Positions 17,259 through 25,984 are shown, numbered from the stretch's first letter. The stretch is 64,000 bases of DNA from Xenococcaceae cyanobacterium MO_167.B27 (GCA_030065935.1 JASJCP010000005.1:1-64000), one strand, 5' to 3'. Notes: generated from the sequence alone by a model not told the origin. Program-made: numbers and translations.

Positions 17259-19589
17259 ATGAAAAAACAGAAAATCGCCTTAATTGGCAATCCCAACTGT
17301 GGAAAAACCACTCTATTTAACAATCTAACAGGTGCTAATCAGCGCACGGGAAATTGGCCAGGTGTAACAGTAGATCGCAAAGAAGGTAAATACATCAATG
17401 ACGGAGTTGAAATTACCGTTGTAGATTTGCCTGGGGTTTATTCCTTAGATGCAGAAGATGAAAGCACGGGACTAGATGAGTTGATTGCCCGAGATTATTT
17501 ACTCACTGGAGAAGCGGATTTAATTGTTAATATCGTGGATGCTTCTAACTTGGAGCGCAACCTATATCTAACTACTCAGATTATGGAGATGCGTGTACCA
17601 ATGGTAACGGCACTGAACATGATCGATGTGGCGCGGGAGAGAGAATTAGACATCAATACCAATGCTCTTGCTGAAAGATTGGGTTGTGTAGTCATTCCCA
17701 TCAGTGCTTTTTTAGGAGAAGGAATCGACCTCCTCAGAAGCAAAATTAATGAATTAATCGATAATCCTAGTAATCTGCCTAGGGTGGTAGCTTATCCAGC
17801 AGTAATTGAAGATACCCTGAGCCTAATTGAACAACTGGTTAGGGAAAAAGGGCGCAATCACAAGATTTCTACGCGGTGGTTCGCTCTAAAATTACTAGAA
17901 TATGAAGACCGCGTCGCCCCCGAAGTAAAAGGGAAAGAATTAGATAAAATTGTTATTGAAAATCGCCGTAAGATTCACCAACTATTACACGAAGACATAG
18001 ATATTATTATTGCGGACACCCGCTATGGCTTTATCCGTAGCTTGATCCAAAGTTCAGTAAGACAAACTAGAGATATTACTAGCACCACATCGGACAAAAT
18101 CGACCAATTTGTCCTCAATCGTTGGATTGGCATTCCTCTGTTTTTAGGGGTTATGTACCTAATGTTTTTTATTGCCATTAATATCGGTGGTGCATTTATT
18201 GATTTCTTTGATATTTCTGTTGGGACTGTCTTGGTTGATGCGCCTCAAGCTTGGTTAGAATCTCTCAATACCCCAGGATGGTTAATCGGGTTTGTGACTT
18301 CTATCGGTGGTGGTGTTCAAACTGTAGCTACTTTTATTCCCCAAATTGGCTTACTGTTTGTGATTCTCTCAATTCTCGAAGACTCTGGTTACATGGCAAG
18401 GGCAGCCTTTGTTATGGATAAATTGATGCGCTTGGTGGGATTACCAGGTAAATCTTTTGTGCCGATGTTAGTGGGTTTTGGTTGTAATGTACCTGCAATT
18501 ATGGCAACGCGAACCCTCGAAAATAAGCGCGATCGCTTGATGACCATCATGATGAACCCGTTTATGTCTTGTGGGGCGAGATTACCTGTATATGCTTTGT
18601 TTGCTGCTGCTTTCTTTCCTCGTAACGGACAAAATCTGGTTTTTGGTCTGTATTTAATTGGTATTGCTGCTGCTATCTTCACAGGGCTAGTCATGAAAAA
18701 TACCATTATGCAGGGGGAAGCCTCACCCTTTGTCATGGAGTTACCGCCCTATCATATTCCTCAGCCCAAAGGGCTATTCATCCGCGCTTGGGACAGACTG
18801 AGAGGATTTTTACTCAAAGCAGGCAAGATAATTGTACTGATGGTGATGGTCTTGAGTTTATTAAATTCTGTCGGTACGGATGGCTCTTTTGGAAAACAAG
18901 ACAGCAAAGGTTCAATTTTGTCCGCTACTAGCCAAGCTATTACCCCCCTATTTGCTCCGATGGGAGTTAGTCAAGAAAACTGGCCCGCTACTGTGGGGAT
19001 TTTTACAGGAGTGTTTGCCAAAGAAGCAATGGTTGGTACTCTCAATTCTATTTACAGTGAGTTAGCAATAGAAGAGTCAGGAGAAGTAGCCGAAGAAGCA
19101 GATTTTGATTTTTGGGGCGGTATTGGCGAAGCTGTGAGTAGTATTCCCGCTAATTTAGCCGATCTTGGCAATCAATTACTCGATCCTATTGGCTTAAATA
19201 TCGGTGATGTACAAGACCAAGAAAGTGTAGCGGAAGAACAAGAAGTAGCAGTAGGTACTTTTGGACAGATGTCAAAAAGATTTGATAGTAAAGTAGGAGC
19301 ATTTGCCTATCTCTTATTCGTGTTGATGTACTTTCCCTGTGTTTCTGCTACAGGTGCAGTTTATCGTGAAACTAATTTAGGTTGGATGTTGTTGGTTGCT
19401 GGTTGGACTACAGGTTTAGGTTATTGGGTAGCTACTATGTTTTATCAAATTGCTACTTTCCCTCAACATCCAGGTTCTTCCCTAGCTTGGATTATCGCTG
19501 GTGTGGTAGCTATGGTGGGAACAATTTTCCTACTCAAGTTATCTCACAGTCCCCATAAAATTTCCGTTGCTCGCCCTCAAGGAAGATAG
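17259..19589 (+). CDS. feoB: Ferrous iron transport protein FeoB
   Basis: FeoB is the inner-membrane Fe(II) uptake protein. The 776-residue product has an N-terminal G domain with G1 GNPNCGKTT (residues 8-16), G3 DLPGVYSL and G4 NMID. A helical GDI-like region follows, then the polytopic membrane domain with Gate motifs, including DSGYMARAAFVMDKLMRLVG, LVGFGCNVPAIMATRTLE and FPCVSATGA near the end. The length is normal. Short TACTAACTAC-type tandem repeats sit in the 72-base gap after feoA4. The protein works with the preceding FeoA proteins and the following FeoC. Confidence 0.97.
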   Translation: MKKQKIALIGNPNCGKTTLFNNLTGANQRTGNWPGVTVDRKEGKYINDGVEITVVDLPGVYSLDAEDESTGLDELIARDYLLTGEADLIVNIVDASNLERNLYLTTQIMEMRVPMVTALNMIDVARERELDINTNALAERLGCVVIPISAFLGEGIDLLRSKINELIDNPSNLPRVVAYPAVIEDTLSLIEQLVREKGRNHKISTRWFALKLLEYEDRVAPEVKGKELDKIVIENRRKIHQLLHEDIDIIIADTRYGFIRSLIQSSVRQTRDITSTTSDKIDQFVLNRWIGIPLFLGVMYLMFFIAINIGGAFIDFFDISVGTVLVDAPQAWLESLNTPGWLIGFVTSIGGGVQTVATFIPQIGLLFVILSILEDSGYMARAAFVMDKLMRLVGLPGKSFVPMLVGFGCNVPAIMATRTLENKRDRLMTIMMNPFMSCGARLPVYALFAAAFFPRNGQNLVFGLYLIGIAAAIFTGLVMKNTIMQGEASPFVMELPPYHIPQPKGLFIRAWDRLRGFLLKAGKIIVLMVMVLSLLNSVGTDGSFGKQDSKGSILSATSQAITPLFAPMGVSQENWPATVGIFTGVFAKEAMVGTLNSIYSELAIEESGEVAEEADFDFWGGIGEAVSSIPANLADLGNQLLDPIGLNIGDVQDQESVAEEQEVAVGTFGQMSKRFDSKVGAFAYLLFVLMYFPCVSATGAVYRETNLGWMLLVAGWTTGLGYWVATMFYQIATFPQHPGSSLAWIIAGVVAMVGTIFLLKLSHSPHKISVARPQGR

Positions 19590-19741
19590 CAGAGGGCTAA
19601 AACCTCAACCCCTCTTTAGAATTTACTAATTATTAACCAATATTTCCCACGAGCTTTGTATTGATATTCAAGGGCTTAAATTGGGGCTTTTGTTAAATTC
19701 TTGAGCATAAGATATAGCTAATTTTTGATTTTTCTCTACTA

Positions 19742-19969
19742 ATGATCTTAAAAGCAATACAAAACTTTCTCATCAATTATAATCGTGTTTCTTTGGCAGA
19801 TATGAAACGGCACTTTCAAATCGATGGAGATGCACTTAAACCAATGCTCAACAAGTTAATTAAAAAAGGTAGGGTGCGAAAGTTATCAAACACCAAAAAA
19901 TGCAACAGTTGTACGAGTTGCGATCCTGATGCACTAGAATTTTATGAATGGATAAAAGATGAAGGATAA
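19742..19969 (+). CDS. feoC: FeoC-like winged-helix protein
   Basis: The 75-residue protein matches FeoC: an N-terminal winged helix (SLADMKRHFQIDGDALKPML, IKKGRVRKL) and a small cysteine cluster (KKCNSCTSCDP) that could hold a metal or Fe-S cluster. In enterobacteria FeoC binds FeoB's G domain and may protect it from degradation. The start is ATG at 19742. At least three further intact or decayed feoC copies occur in the window (26240, 26594, 36908, 38705). Confidence 0.85.
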   Translation: MILKAIQNFLINYNRVSLADMKRHFQIDGDALKPMLNKLIKKGRVRKLSNTKKCNSCTSCDPDALEFYEWIKDEG

Positions 19970-20053
19970 GGCATAAAGGATGAGGAAGGATAAATATTTA
20001 TTCCAGGTATTATCTTTCATGGGATTGCAAGTGCGATCGTTCTGGCACTTTGG

Positions 20054-20248
20054 TTGACTGGATGGCTCATGGCAATTACAGCCTCTGCATTTGGGATAGC
20101 CTTGGTGAAGTTTACCATGATTCTGTGGCAAAAGACTTGGTACTGTACAACTAAAATCCAACAGGTGGCATTACTGGAAACAGTCTCAAGCTTTGCTTTT
20201 TTAGGAATTGTAGCTTTTTCAGTGTTACCAGCCCATTTACCTGGGTGA
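20054..20248 (+). CDS. Small two-span membrane protein of the feo locus
   Basis: The track start is TTG at 20054 and gives 64 residues. The same frame is open upstream to 19994 and reads as hydrophobic protein-like sequence (IPGIIFHGIASAIVLALWL) without ATG, GTG or TTG before 20054. GAGGAAGGATAA lies just before that extension. The true start may therefore be a rare codon (ATT/ATA), or the original ATG has mutated. Two membrane segments are likely (SAIVLALWLTGWLMAITASA and the C-terminal FLGIVAFSVLP). The stop codon overlaps the next ATG (TGATG). Confidence 0.5.
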   Translation: MTGWLMAITASAFGIALVKFTMILWQKTWYCTTKIQQVALLETVSSFAFLGIVAFSVLPAHLPG

Positions 20249-20392
20249 TGAATCAATCATTTCTTCATCACTTTGACACTAGCGTTTTTGGCAGTGGAGA
20301 CATTAAAGATATTAGCTCTAACAAACAATAGCATTAAAAGCGATCGCTTTAGTTTGATTAAATGGCGATCGCTTTTCTTAATCACCAACTAG
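20248..20392 (+). pseudogene. Frameshifted small gene coupled to the previous ORF
   Basis: The ATG at 20248 overlaps the preceding stop and begins MNQSFLHHFDT. After about 11 codons the protein-like reading moves to another frame (LAFLAVETLKILALTNNSIK) that runs to the TAG at 20390. A single indel near 20280 would restore one small hydrophobic protein of about 45 residues. I recognise no family. It could also be chance. Confidence 0.35.
20336..20376. terminator. HIP1-based hairpin, probable feo operon terminator
   Basis: AAAAGCGATCGC and GCGATCGCTTTT form a perfect 12-bp stem around 17 bases, ending in TTTT. Two HIP1 octamers make the arms. It lies after the feo-associated small genes and before the MFS gene. 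Confidence 0.6.
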
Positions 20393-20473
20393 TTTTAATC
20401 GCACCCGTTGGGGTTAAATTAATTAAAGTCCTCCAATATTGGGAGAAACACGGGGGCTATATATAAGTAACCT

Positions 20474-21673
20474 ATGTCAAAGGGATTTAGTATCCTTGGC
20501 GACAAAAAAATGAAATCAACCAACATTCAATGGCAACGCATAAGCGGAATCGTAGCGGTGCAAGGCTCAATTACTTTAGCTTGGGTTATCTATTCTCTCT
20601 ACTTACCTAATTTACTGGTTCAGTTAGGGTTTTCCAAATCTTTAGCTGGAATTATCCTAATCATAGAACACGCTTTAGAAGCATTAATTGAACCAATTTG
20701 TGGAGGTTTTTCTGACCGATCTTTTCAACTTTTGGGAACTCGCGAACCCTTGATCAAGGTTGGAGTAGTTTTAGCTGCAACATTCTTTATTATTTTGCCC
20801 TGGATCGGATTTTTGATTGCTCCTGTTACAGTTTGGCGTTGGAGTTTACCTTTAATCGCGGTATTCTGGGCTTCAGCAATGGCGATATTTCGTAGCCCAG
20901 TTATTGCACTATTAAGACTAGCAACACCAGAACCAAAGCTACCCCTAGCAGCAAGCTGTTTAACTTTAGTGCAGCAATTAATTGGGGCATTTCGCTTTAC
21001 AGCATATAATTTCATTTTGTCTATGGGTCCTTTATTTGCTTTTGCCCTTGGTTCTTTTGTCTTATTAGGAGCGACAGCTTTTTTACGTCAGGTAACACCT
21101 CCAATTGCACCTCAAAACGTTTCTCAAAGTTTACCCAGGATTCCATTTCGGATCGTAGCCCTTGTAGTTGGAGTTGGTATTGCTATTGGTTGGAGTTTGC
21201 GTTTTTTAATGGCTGGACTAAGCATTTATTTCGGTCAGTCTGCTAGTTCGGGGCTGTTAGGCTTCAGTCTGCTACTGGCAATATTTGCTGTTCCTGCGGG
21301 ACATTTTGCAGTTTACGTCGGCAATACTCCCTTAGTATTGGGGGGAATGATGTTAACAGCAATCTTATTAAAACTTATTTTGTCTGCTAGTTCGATCTTT
21401 ACCTTGGTAATAGGCTTGATCTTAATGGCTTTCGCTTTTAGTACAGTACTCAATGGAATTGTACCCTTTGTCTTAGAACTAGTCCCAGAAAAGAGAGCAG
21501 GTTTAGGACTTGGCATATATTTTGGAGCTTTTGGTGGTGCAATTAGCTTTTTCGATCTATTCTTTAAAGGCTTGAATGATTTGAACTTACAGACAAGCTT
21601 CGGAGCAATTTCACTAATCGTTGCTGGTTTATTTGTGGCTATTAGCTTAAGGGTTAAAGATCGCAGAAGGTAG
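20474..21673 (+). CDS. MFS family transporter
   Basis: The 399-residue protein is strongly hydrophobic with about 12 membrane segments, as in the major facilitator superfamily. Early segments read GIVAVQGSITLAWVIYSLYL and LAGIILIIEHALEALIEPIC; the loop GGFSDRSF resembles the MFS motif-A position between segments 2 and 3. The C-terminal half includes LVIGLILMAFAFSTVLNGIV and a GLGLGIYFGAFGGAISF motif. The substrate is unknown. A start at ATG 20510 (MKSTNIQW) is a reasonable alternative to 20474. It has its own upstream gap after the feo terminator. Confidence 0.8.
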   Translation: MSKGFSILGDKKMKSTNIQWQRISGIVAVQGSITLAWVIYSLYLPNLLVQLGFSKSLAGIILIIEHALEALIEPICGGFSDRSFQLLGTREPLIKVGVVLAATFFIILPWIGFLIAPVTVWRWSLPLIAVFWASAMAIFRSPVIALLRLATPEPKLPLAASCLTLVQQLIGAFRFTAYNFILSMGPLFAFALGSFVLLGATAFLRQVTPPIAPQNVSQSLPRIPFRIVALVVGVGIAIGWSLRFLMAGLSIYFGQSASSGLLGFSLLLAIFAVPAGHFAVYVGNTPLVLGGMMLTAILLKLILSASSIFTLVIGLILMAFAFSTVLNGIVPFVLELVPEKRAGLGLGIYFGAFGGAISFFDLFFKGLNDLNLQTSFGAISLIVAGLFVAISLRVKDRRR

Positions 21674-21777
21674 AATTAGCAGGTCTCAACTATGTAGTAA
21701 TTTCTGCAAGCTAATTAAGTTTTCTTTAAAGTTATTGCTCATAAGCTATATTAAAACTATTACGATAGCATTATAGT

Positions 21778-22209
21778 TTGATGGTAGTTGGTACTTCAGA
21801 AGCAGCGAAAATCTTAAATATCTCTTCTGCTAGACTTAGAGTTCTTCTTATTGCAGGGAGAGTAGAAGGGGCTTACAAGACAGGAAAGATGTGGTTGATT
21901 CCTTTATTCAAGGGCAAACCCATAATTGAGAAAGGGAAAAGAGGTCCTGCTCCTCGTTGGCGTAATCCTAGAAAGCCAGCTAAAACAATCATTCACGTTA
22001 ATACACACAAAATTCAAGACAATAAAAAGCACCAAAAAAAACAGGCAGTAATTACGGTGAAAAAAGGAAATACTAATGTGTATGGACACCAGGTAGAAAT
22101 TCCAGGAGGATGTCGCGTTGTGTATCGTCCTGATAATCCTATTTGTGGTGGTGCTAGGGTCTGGATTGAAACTCTTTTTGATGTTCGAGTTACTTGTTTA
22201 GACCTGTGA
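21778..22209 (+). CDS. Excisionase-like HTH protein
   Basis: The 143-residue protein starts with a MerR/excisionase-like helix-turn-helix (TSEAAKILNISSARLRVLLI, then KMWLIPLFKGKPI). The middle is basic and lysine/histidine rich, and the C-terminal region (YGHQVEIPGGCRVVYRPDNP, then CGGARVWIETLFDVRVTC) is a compact domain I do not recognise. It is immediately followed by two hairpins, a 55-codon ORF and a structured repeat also present at the window start, so it may be part of a small mobile or regulatory module. Confidence 0.6.
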   Translation: MMVVGTSEAAKILNISSARLRVLLIAGRVEGAYKTGKMWLIPLFKGKPIIEKGKRGPAPRWRNPRKPAKTIIHVNTHKIQDNKKHQKKQAVITVKKGNTNVYGHQVEIPGGCRVVYRPDNPICGGARVWIETLFDVRVTCLDL

Positions 22210-22214
22210 CTTCT

Positions 22215-22258
22215 CCCGCAGGCTAAACCCATGCGGGCTTTATCTCTCGCGAGATAAA
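22215..22258. terminator. Two hairpins after the HTH gene
   Basis: CCCGCA/TGCGGG (22215-22237) and the perfect TTTATCTC-TCGC-GAGATAAA (22239-22258) follow the stop codon by a few bases. They may terminate transcription or belong to the module's RNA structure. Confidence 0.5.
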
Positions 22259-22289
22259 CCTTACTGCCCTACGCCACTTATCTAGAACT

Positions 22290-22457
22290 ATGACAGCTAT
22301 CACAATTCCCCGACAGTACGACAATTTGAAAGTCAATTTCTTTCCCCGAATGTCCTTCGGTAAAGCGCGTATTAGAAAAAATACTCATACATCTAATTAC
22401 GCTTGGAATTTTACCGATGAGACTCTCTCATCGAACCCCATATTCCAAATTTTCTAG
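22290..22457 (+). CDS. Small conserved-looking ORF (55 aa)
   Basis: This ORF runs from ATG 22290 to TAG 22455-22457 and encodes a basic 55-residue peptide (MTAITIPRQYDNLKVNFFPR, then GKARIRKNTHTSNYAWNF, ending NPIFQIF). The first bases of the window match its last five codons and its stop in the same register (FQIV-stop). That supports a second copy of the same ORF beginning left of the window. Function unknown. Confidence 0.4.
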   Translation: MTAITIPRQYDNLKVNFFPRMSFGKARIRKNTHTSNYAWNFTDETLSSNPIFQIF

Positions 22458-22650
22458 GTGCGTTGCTTTGTACGAAGTTACAGCAATTTTTAGCTAGATT
22501 TTACGTACAAAATTATTATACAACGGCTCAAACCCTTGTTATATGAAGATTCTGTATCCAAACTGTAAAACTATGACCAATAACTTATCGCGCTCGCAAT
22601 CACATCCCTGCCCCCTGAACGGGGCGGGAATTCCCGCTCGCATTTTAAGA
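22442..22650 (+). repeat. Structured dispersed repeat, copy 2
   Basis: This copy matches bases 1-213. TTTGTACG (22467-22474) pairs perfectly with CGTACAAA (22504-22511) around a loop whose core TTACAGCAATTTTTAGCTAG is shared with copy 1. CCTGCCCC (22607-22614) pairs with GGGGCGGG (22621-22628) just before AATTCCCGCTC. Both stems differ in sequence from copy 1 yet keep their pairing. The element ends seven bases before the stop codon of coaT on the opposite strand. Confidence 0.7.
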
Positions 22651-22656
22651 TGTTTT

Positions 22657-24552
22657 TTATTTCAGCAGGCGCAAACCATTTAAAGTCACTAATAAGGTCG
22701 AACCTTCATGTCCGATTACTCCCAAGGGTAAATTAATACTACCGATTAAATTCGCTACCAACAGCAAGCAGATAAACGAGAGAGCGAAAGTGATATTTTG
22801 TTTGACGATGCGATTAGCACGACGACCAAGTTTAATCGCCTGGGATAATTTTTCTAAATTATCTGACATTAAAACAATATCCGCGCTCTCTAAAGCGACA
22901 TCCGTACCAGTAACTCCCATTGCTACTCCCACAGTAGCAGCAGCTAAAGCAGGAGCGTCATTAATTCCATCTCCTACCATTGCTACATTTTGGTACTTAT
23001 GTTGTAGGTGTCTGATGACTGTTAGTTTATCTTCTGGTAATAATTCCGCATGAACGCGATCGAGATTCAGGGTTTGAGCTACGCTTTGGGCTGTGGGTTG
23101 ATTGTCTCCTGTCAGCATCGCTGTTGTTTCGATTCCCAGTTGTTTTAAATTAGCGATCGCATTTGCTGCTTCTGGTTTTACTGTATCCGCAACGGCAATA
23201 ATACCGATAATTTCTTCAGCTAAACTCACCCAGACAACGGTTTTACCTTCTGTTTCTAACCTATTACTAACTTGCTTCAATTCAGGAGAGCAAGGGAGTG
23301 ATACTGCTTTACCCACTGTAACCTTTTCTCCTGCTACTTCTCCTATAATTCCTTGACCTGTTTGAGCTTGTATTTTAGTTGCGCTTTGCCATGACAAGTT
23401 AGCTTTATGTGCTGCTTGGATAATAGCTTCACCAATGGGGTGTTCCGAACCAGATTCGATCACAGCAGCTAATTGTAACACTCGCTTGGTAGATTGTTGC
23501 GCTGCGGGAATAATGTCTGCTACCTGTAATTGTCCTGTGGTGAGAGTACCCGTTTTATCAAAAGCGATCGCTCTTACTCGACCAATTTTTTCTAACTGCG
23601 CTCCATTTTTAAATAAAATTCCCTGTCGCGCCCCACAAGCAATACCCGATAGCAGAGTGGGCATAATTGATGCCATCAAAGCACAAGGAGAGGCTACTAC
23701 TAAAAAGATGAGCATTCGATAAATAGTCGTTTCCCAGTCCCAACCCAAAACAAAAGGAGGTAAAGTTCCTAAAATTAGACCCAATAAGACAATTACTTTG
23801 GCGTAACCTCGTTCAAAACGTTCTACAAATTGCTGAGATGGAGGGGCTTGGGTTTGGGCTTGTTCGACGAGACGAATTACTCTTTGAATCAGACTACTTT
23901 CTGGATGTTGGTGAACCTTGAGTTGTAATACGCCATTGCCATTGAGAGTACCTGCAAAAACTTCGTCCCCGATAGCTTTATCCACAGGAATAGACTCTCC
24001 TGTAATGGGAGCTTGATTGACAGTAGTTGCTCCTTCTAAAATAATTCCATCAGTGGGTATCATTTCTCCAGGCTTGACTTTAACCACATCTCCCACTTGT
24101 AATTGTGCGATCGCTATTTTGGTTTCTCGACCATTGTGGATAACCCTAGCAGTATCGGGAGTAACTGCCATTAAAGATTGAATATTGCGCTCGGTGCGCT
24201 GCATAGCAAAGCTTTCTAAAGCACCACTAATGGCAAAAATCAGAATCAAAACTGCACCATCGACAATTAAATAATATTCTCGTCGCCATAAACCCAAACT
24301 AGCTGCCCCTAAAGCAGCCACAATCATTAATAAATCTACATCTAGCTCTTTTTCTTGCCAGAGGGTAGTGAGTCCCTCTTTAGTACTTTCATAACCGCCA
24401 ATCACATAAGCTGCGGTCAAAATCAATAAAGCCAAACCAATCCAGTTGAAATGAAGGCAAAGCCAGCCGAAAAAAACCAAAATTCCACAGATAGCTGCTG
24501 CGTAGGCCTCTGTATATTTGTATAAAATTCTATCAAAGGTAAGTTGAGCCAT
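22657..24552 (-). CDS. coaT: Cobalt-type P1B-4 ATPase CoaT
   Basis: This is a metal-exporting P-type ATPase. I place the start at the ATG at 24552 (MAQLTFDRILYKY), giving 631 residues; the track's longer ORF reads into heptamer repeats. Motifs are TGES in PITGESIPVDK at about residue 215, SPC in VASPCALMASIMP near 287, DKTGTLTTG near 330, GDGINDAP, and HEGST near 613. SPC plus a terminal HEG(G/S)T motif and no N-terminal HMA domain define subgroup P1B-4 (cobalt, and in some cases Fe/Zn). The divergent neighbour is coaR, so cobalt efflux is the best assignment. Confidence 0.92.
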   Translation of the reverse strand: MAQLTFDRILYKYTEAYAAAICGILVFFGWLCLHFNWIGLALLILTAAYVIGGYESTKEGLTTLWQEKELDVDLLMIVAALGAASLGLWRREYYLIVDGAVLILIFAISGALESFAMQRTERNIQSLMAVTPDTARVIHNGRETKIAIAQLQVGDVVKVKPGEMIPTDGIILEGATTVNQAPITGESIPVDKAIGDEVFAGTLNGNGVLQLKVHQHPESSLIQRVIRLVEQAQTQAPPSQQFVERFERGYAKVIVLLGLILGTLPPFVLGWDWETTIYRMLIFLVVASPCALMASIMPTLLSGIACGARQGILFKNGAQLEKIGRVRAIAFDKTGTLTTGQLQVADIIPAAQQSTKRVLQLAAVIESGSEHPIGEAIIQAAHKANLSWQSATKIQAQTGQGIIGEVAGEKVTVGKAVSLPCSPELKQVSNRLETEGKTVVWVSLAEEIIGIIAVADTVKPEAANAIANLKQLGIETTAMLTGDNQPTAQSVAQTLNLDRVHAELLPEDKLTVIRHLQHKYQNVAMVGDGINDAPALAAATVGVAMGVTGTDVALESADIVLMSDNLEKLSQAIKLGRRANRIVKQNITFALSFICLLLVANLIGSINLPLGVIGHEGSTLLVTLNGLRLLK

Positions 24553-24599
24553 TATAGATAGTATAAATGAACTACAAATTAGGATATTAATTGTTAAAT

Positions 24600-24745
24600 A
24601 GGGTGTGGGGAAATGTAGGGAAGTAGGGAAATAGGGAAATAGGGAAGATAGGGGGGGAAAAAAAAAAGTTCCCCAATTCCCCAGTTCCCCACTCGCGAAG
24701 CGACGAGTTGGGTCTCCCCAAGTCCCCAAGTCCCCAAGTCCCCAT
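24600..24745. repeat. Heptamer-repeat tract in the coaT leader
   Basis: GGGAAATA/GGGAAGTA units (about 24607-24657) are followed by an A run and by CCCCAGTT/CCCCAAGT units (about 24669-24745) enclosing a CGCGAAGCG palindrome. The two halves are purine-rich and pyrimidine-rich heptamer arrays of the kind scattered in many cyanobacterial genomes. The tract sits between the coaT start and the probable promoter area. Confidence 0.7.
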
Positions 24746-24865
24746 TCAGCGAAGCACTAATCGTTAAACGAACAGTATTGCTTACTATGACCTTTGACCT
24801 GGGAGCATAGGCTATGTGTGTCTTAATCAACAGGTATAAATTTGACTACTCACTCAAACTACACT

Positions 24866-24887
24866 TTGACATTGGTGTTAAGGTCAA
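24866..24887. promoter_or_regulatory. Candidate CoaR operator
   Basis: TTGACATT and AAGGTCAA form a 7-of-8 dyad with 6 bases between the arms, ending just before the coaR ATG at 24890. Read on the minus strand, TTGACC could be the -35 of coaT with a long 20-base spacer, as MerR-type activators need. A second exact dyad, CATAG-G-CTATG, is at 24806-24816. Confidence 0.4.
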
Positions 24888-24889
24888 GC

Positions 24890-25984
24890 ATGATGAATCA
24901 ATACTTAACAATCAAACAACTTACAGAAAAAGTAGGCAACGGTCTAACTCCGCGCATGGTACGCTACTATCACCAGATTGGACTGTTGCCAGAAGCAGCG
25001 CGATCGCGTAGTAATTATCGTCTGTATGCAGAAAGTCATGTCCAACAACTGCGAAAAATTCTTGCTCTTAAACAACAGGGGTTTCAACTGGAACATATCC
25101 GCAAGTTACTGTCTATTGAAACCTTACCACCAGCAACCGATATTCTTATTCCTCAACTTCAGCAGCAATATCGCAACGTTATCGAACAAATTGCTAAACT
25201 ACGACAAACTGCATCTGCTTTAGAAGGGTTGTTAGGACGGGACACCCTTTGTCAAACTGTCAGAGCAAATGCGATCGCCCAACTTCAACTTGTAGAACTC
25301 GAAACCTTTTGGGATGCTCTTGATGCAGCTACTCCCTCCCACCCCGAATCTTTTGCAGAATCCTTAAAGCTTTTGTTACCAGATTTATCAGACCGCTCGG
25401 AAATTGAAGCAGATTTACTTTCCCAACTGGTATTAGCTTGTGGCGATGTGAGCTTAGTTAATTTTATCCGAGTTAGTCAAGGAGCAATTGCTGCTGCGAG
25501 AGAGGCTCTCAAATCGGGCTGTCAGATTGTAGGGGATATTCCAGCTATTGTGGCTGCTTGCGACCATACTCGACTGGCTCATCTCGGCTGCCAGATAACA
25601 ACTTTAATGGATAATCCTCATCTTACAGATGCAGCAGAAGCGGAACAAGAGTTTTGGCATTCTACCTCTTGGCACAAAGATTTACAGCAGCTAACTTCTG
25701 GCTGTATTTTGGTTATCGGCTATGCTCCTTCGGTATTAATCTCTATTTGTCGAGCGATCGAAGATGATTTGCTACATCCCGCTCTGATTATTGGTATGCC
25801 CATTGGCTTTAGTCATGCACCCGCAGCTAAACGTTTGCTGATGCGTTCTGGTGTTCCTTTTATTACTATACTTGGTTCTCTCGGTGGTGGTTTATTGGCA
25901 GCAACCGCCCTCAATGCCTTAGCCCAATCTCTAATAGACAAACCAGACTGTCACTGTTATTTGAGTGCAGGACAAAGCACATAA
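24890..25984 (+). CDS. coaR: Cobalt-responsive MerR-family activator CoaR
   Basis: I chose ATG 24890 (MMNQYLTIKQL), which gives 364 residues; the track start is an upstream TTG overlapping the putative operator. The N-terminus is a MerR winged helix (GLTPRMVRYYHQIGLLPEAA) followed by a coiled coil. The C-terminal half is a precorrin isomerase-like domain (CbiC/CobH family: GCQIVGDIPAIVAACDHTRL, GMPIGFSHAPAAKRLL), and the tail carries Cys-His-Cys in PDCHCYLS. That combination is diagnostic of CoaR, which activates coaT in response to cobalt. It is divergent from coaT. Confidence 0.93.
   Translation: MMNQYLTIKQLTEKVGNGLTPRMVRYYHQIGLLPEAARSRSNYRLYAESHVQQLRKILALKQQGFQLEHIRKLLSIETLPPATDILIPQLQQQYRNVIEQIAKLRQTASALEGLLGRDTLCQTVRANAIAQLQLVELETFWDALDAATPSHPESFAESLKLLLPDLSDRSEIEADLLSQLVLACGDVSLVNFIRVSQGAIAAAREALKSGCQIVGDIPAIVAACDHTRLAHLGCQITTLMDNPHLTDAAEAEQEFWHSTSWHKDLQQLTSGCILVIGYAPSVLISICRAIEDDLLHPALIIGMPIGFSHAPAAKRLLMRSGVPFITILGSLGGGLLAATALNALAQSLIDKPDCHCYLSAGQST

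Noticed and set aside
24594-24830. 78-aa minus-strand ORF and the 59-codon N-terminal extension of the coaT ORF
   Set aside because: Both are translations of heptamer repeats; CoaT begins naturally at the ATG at 24552.
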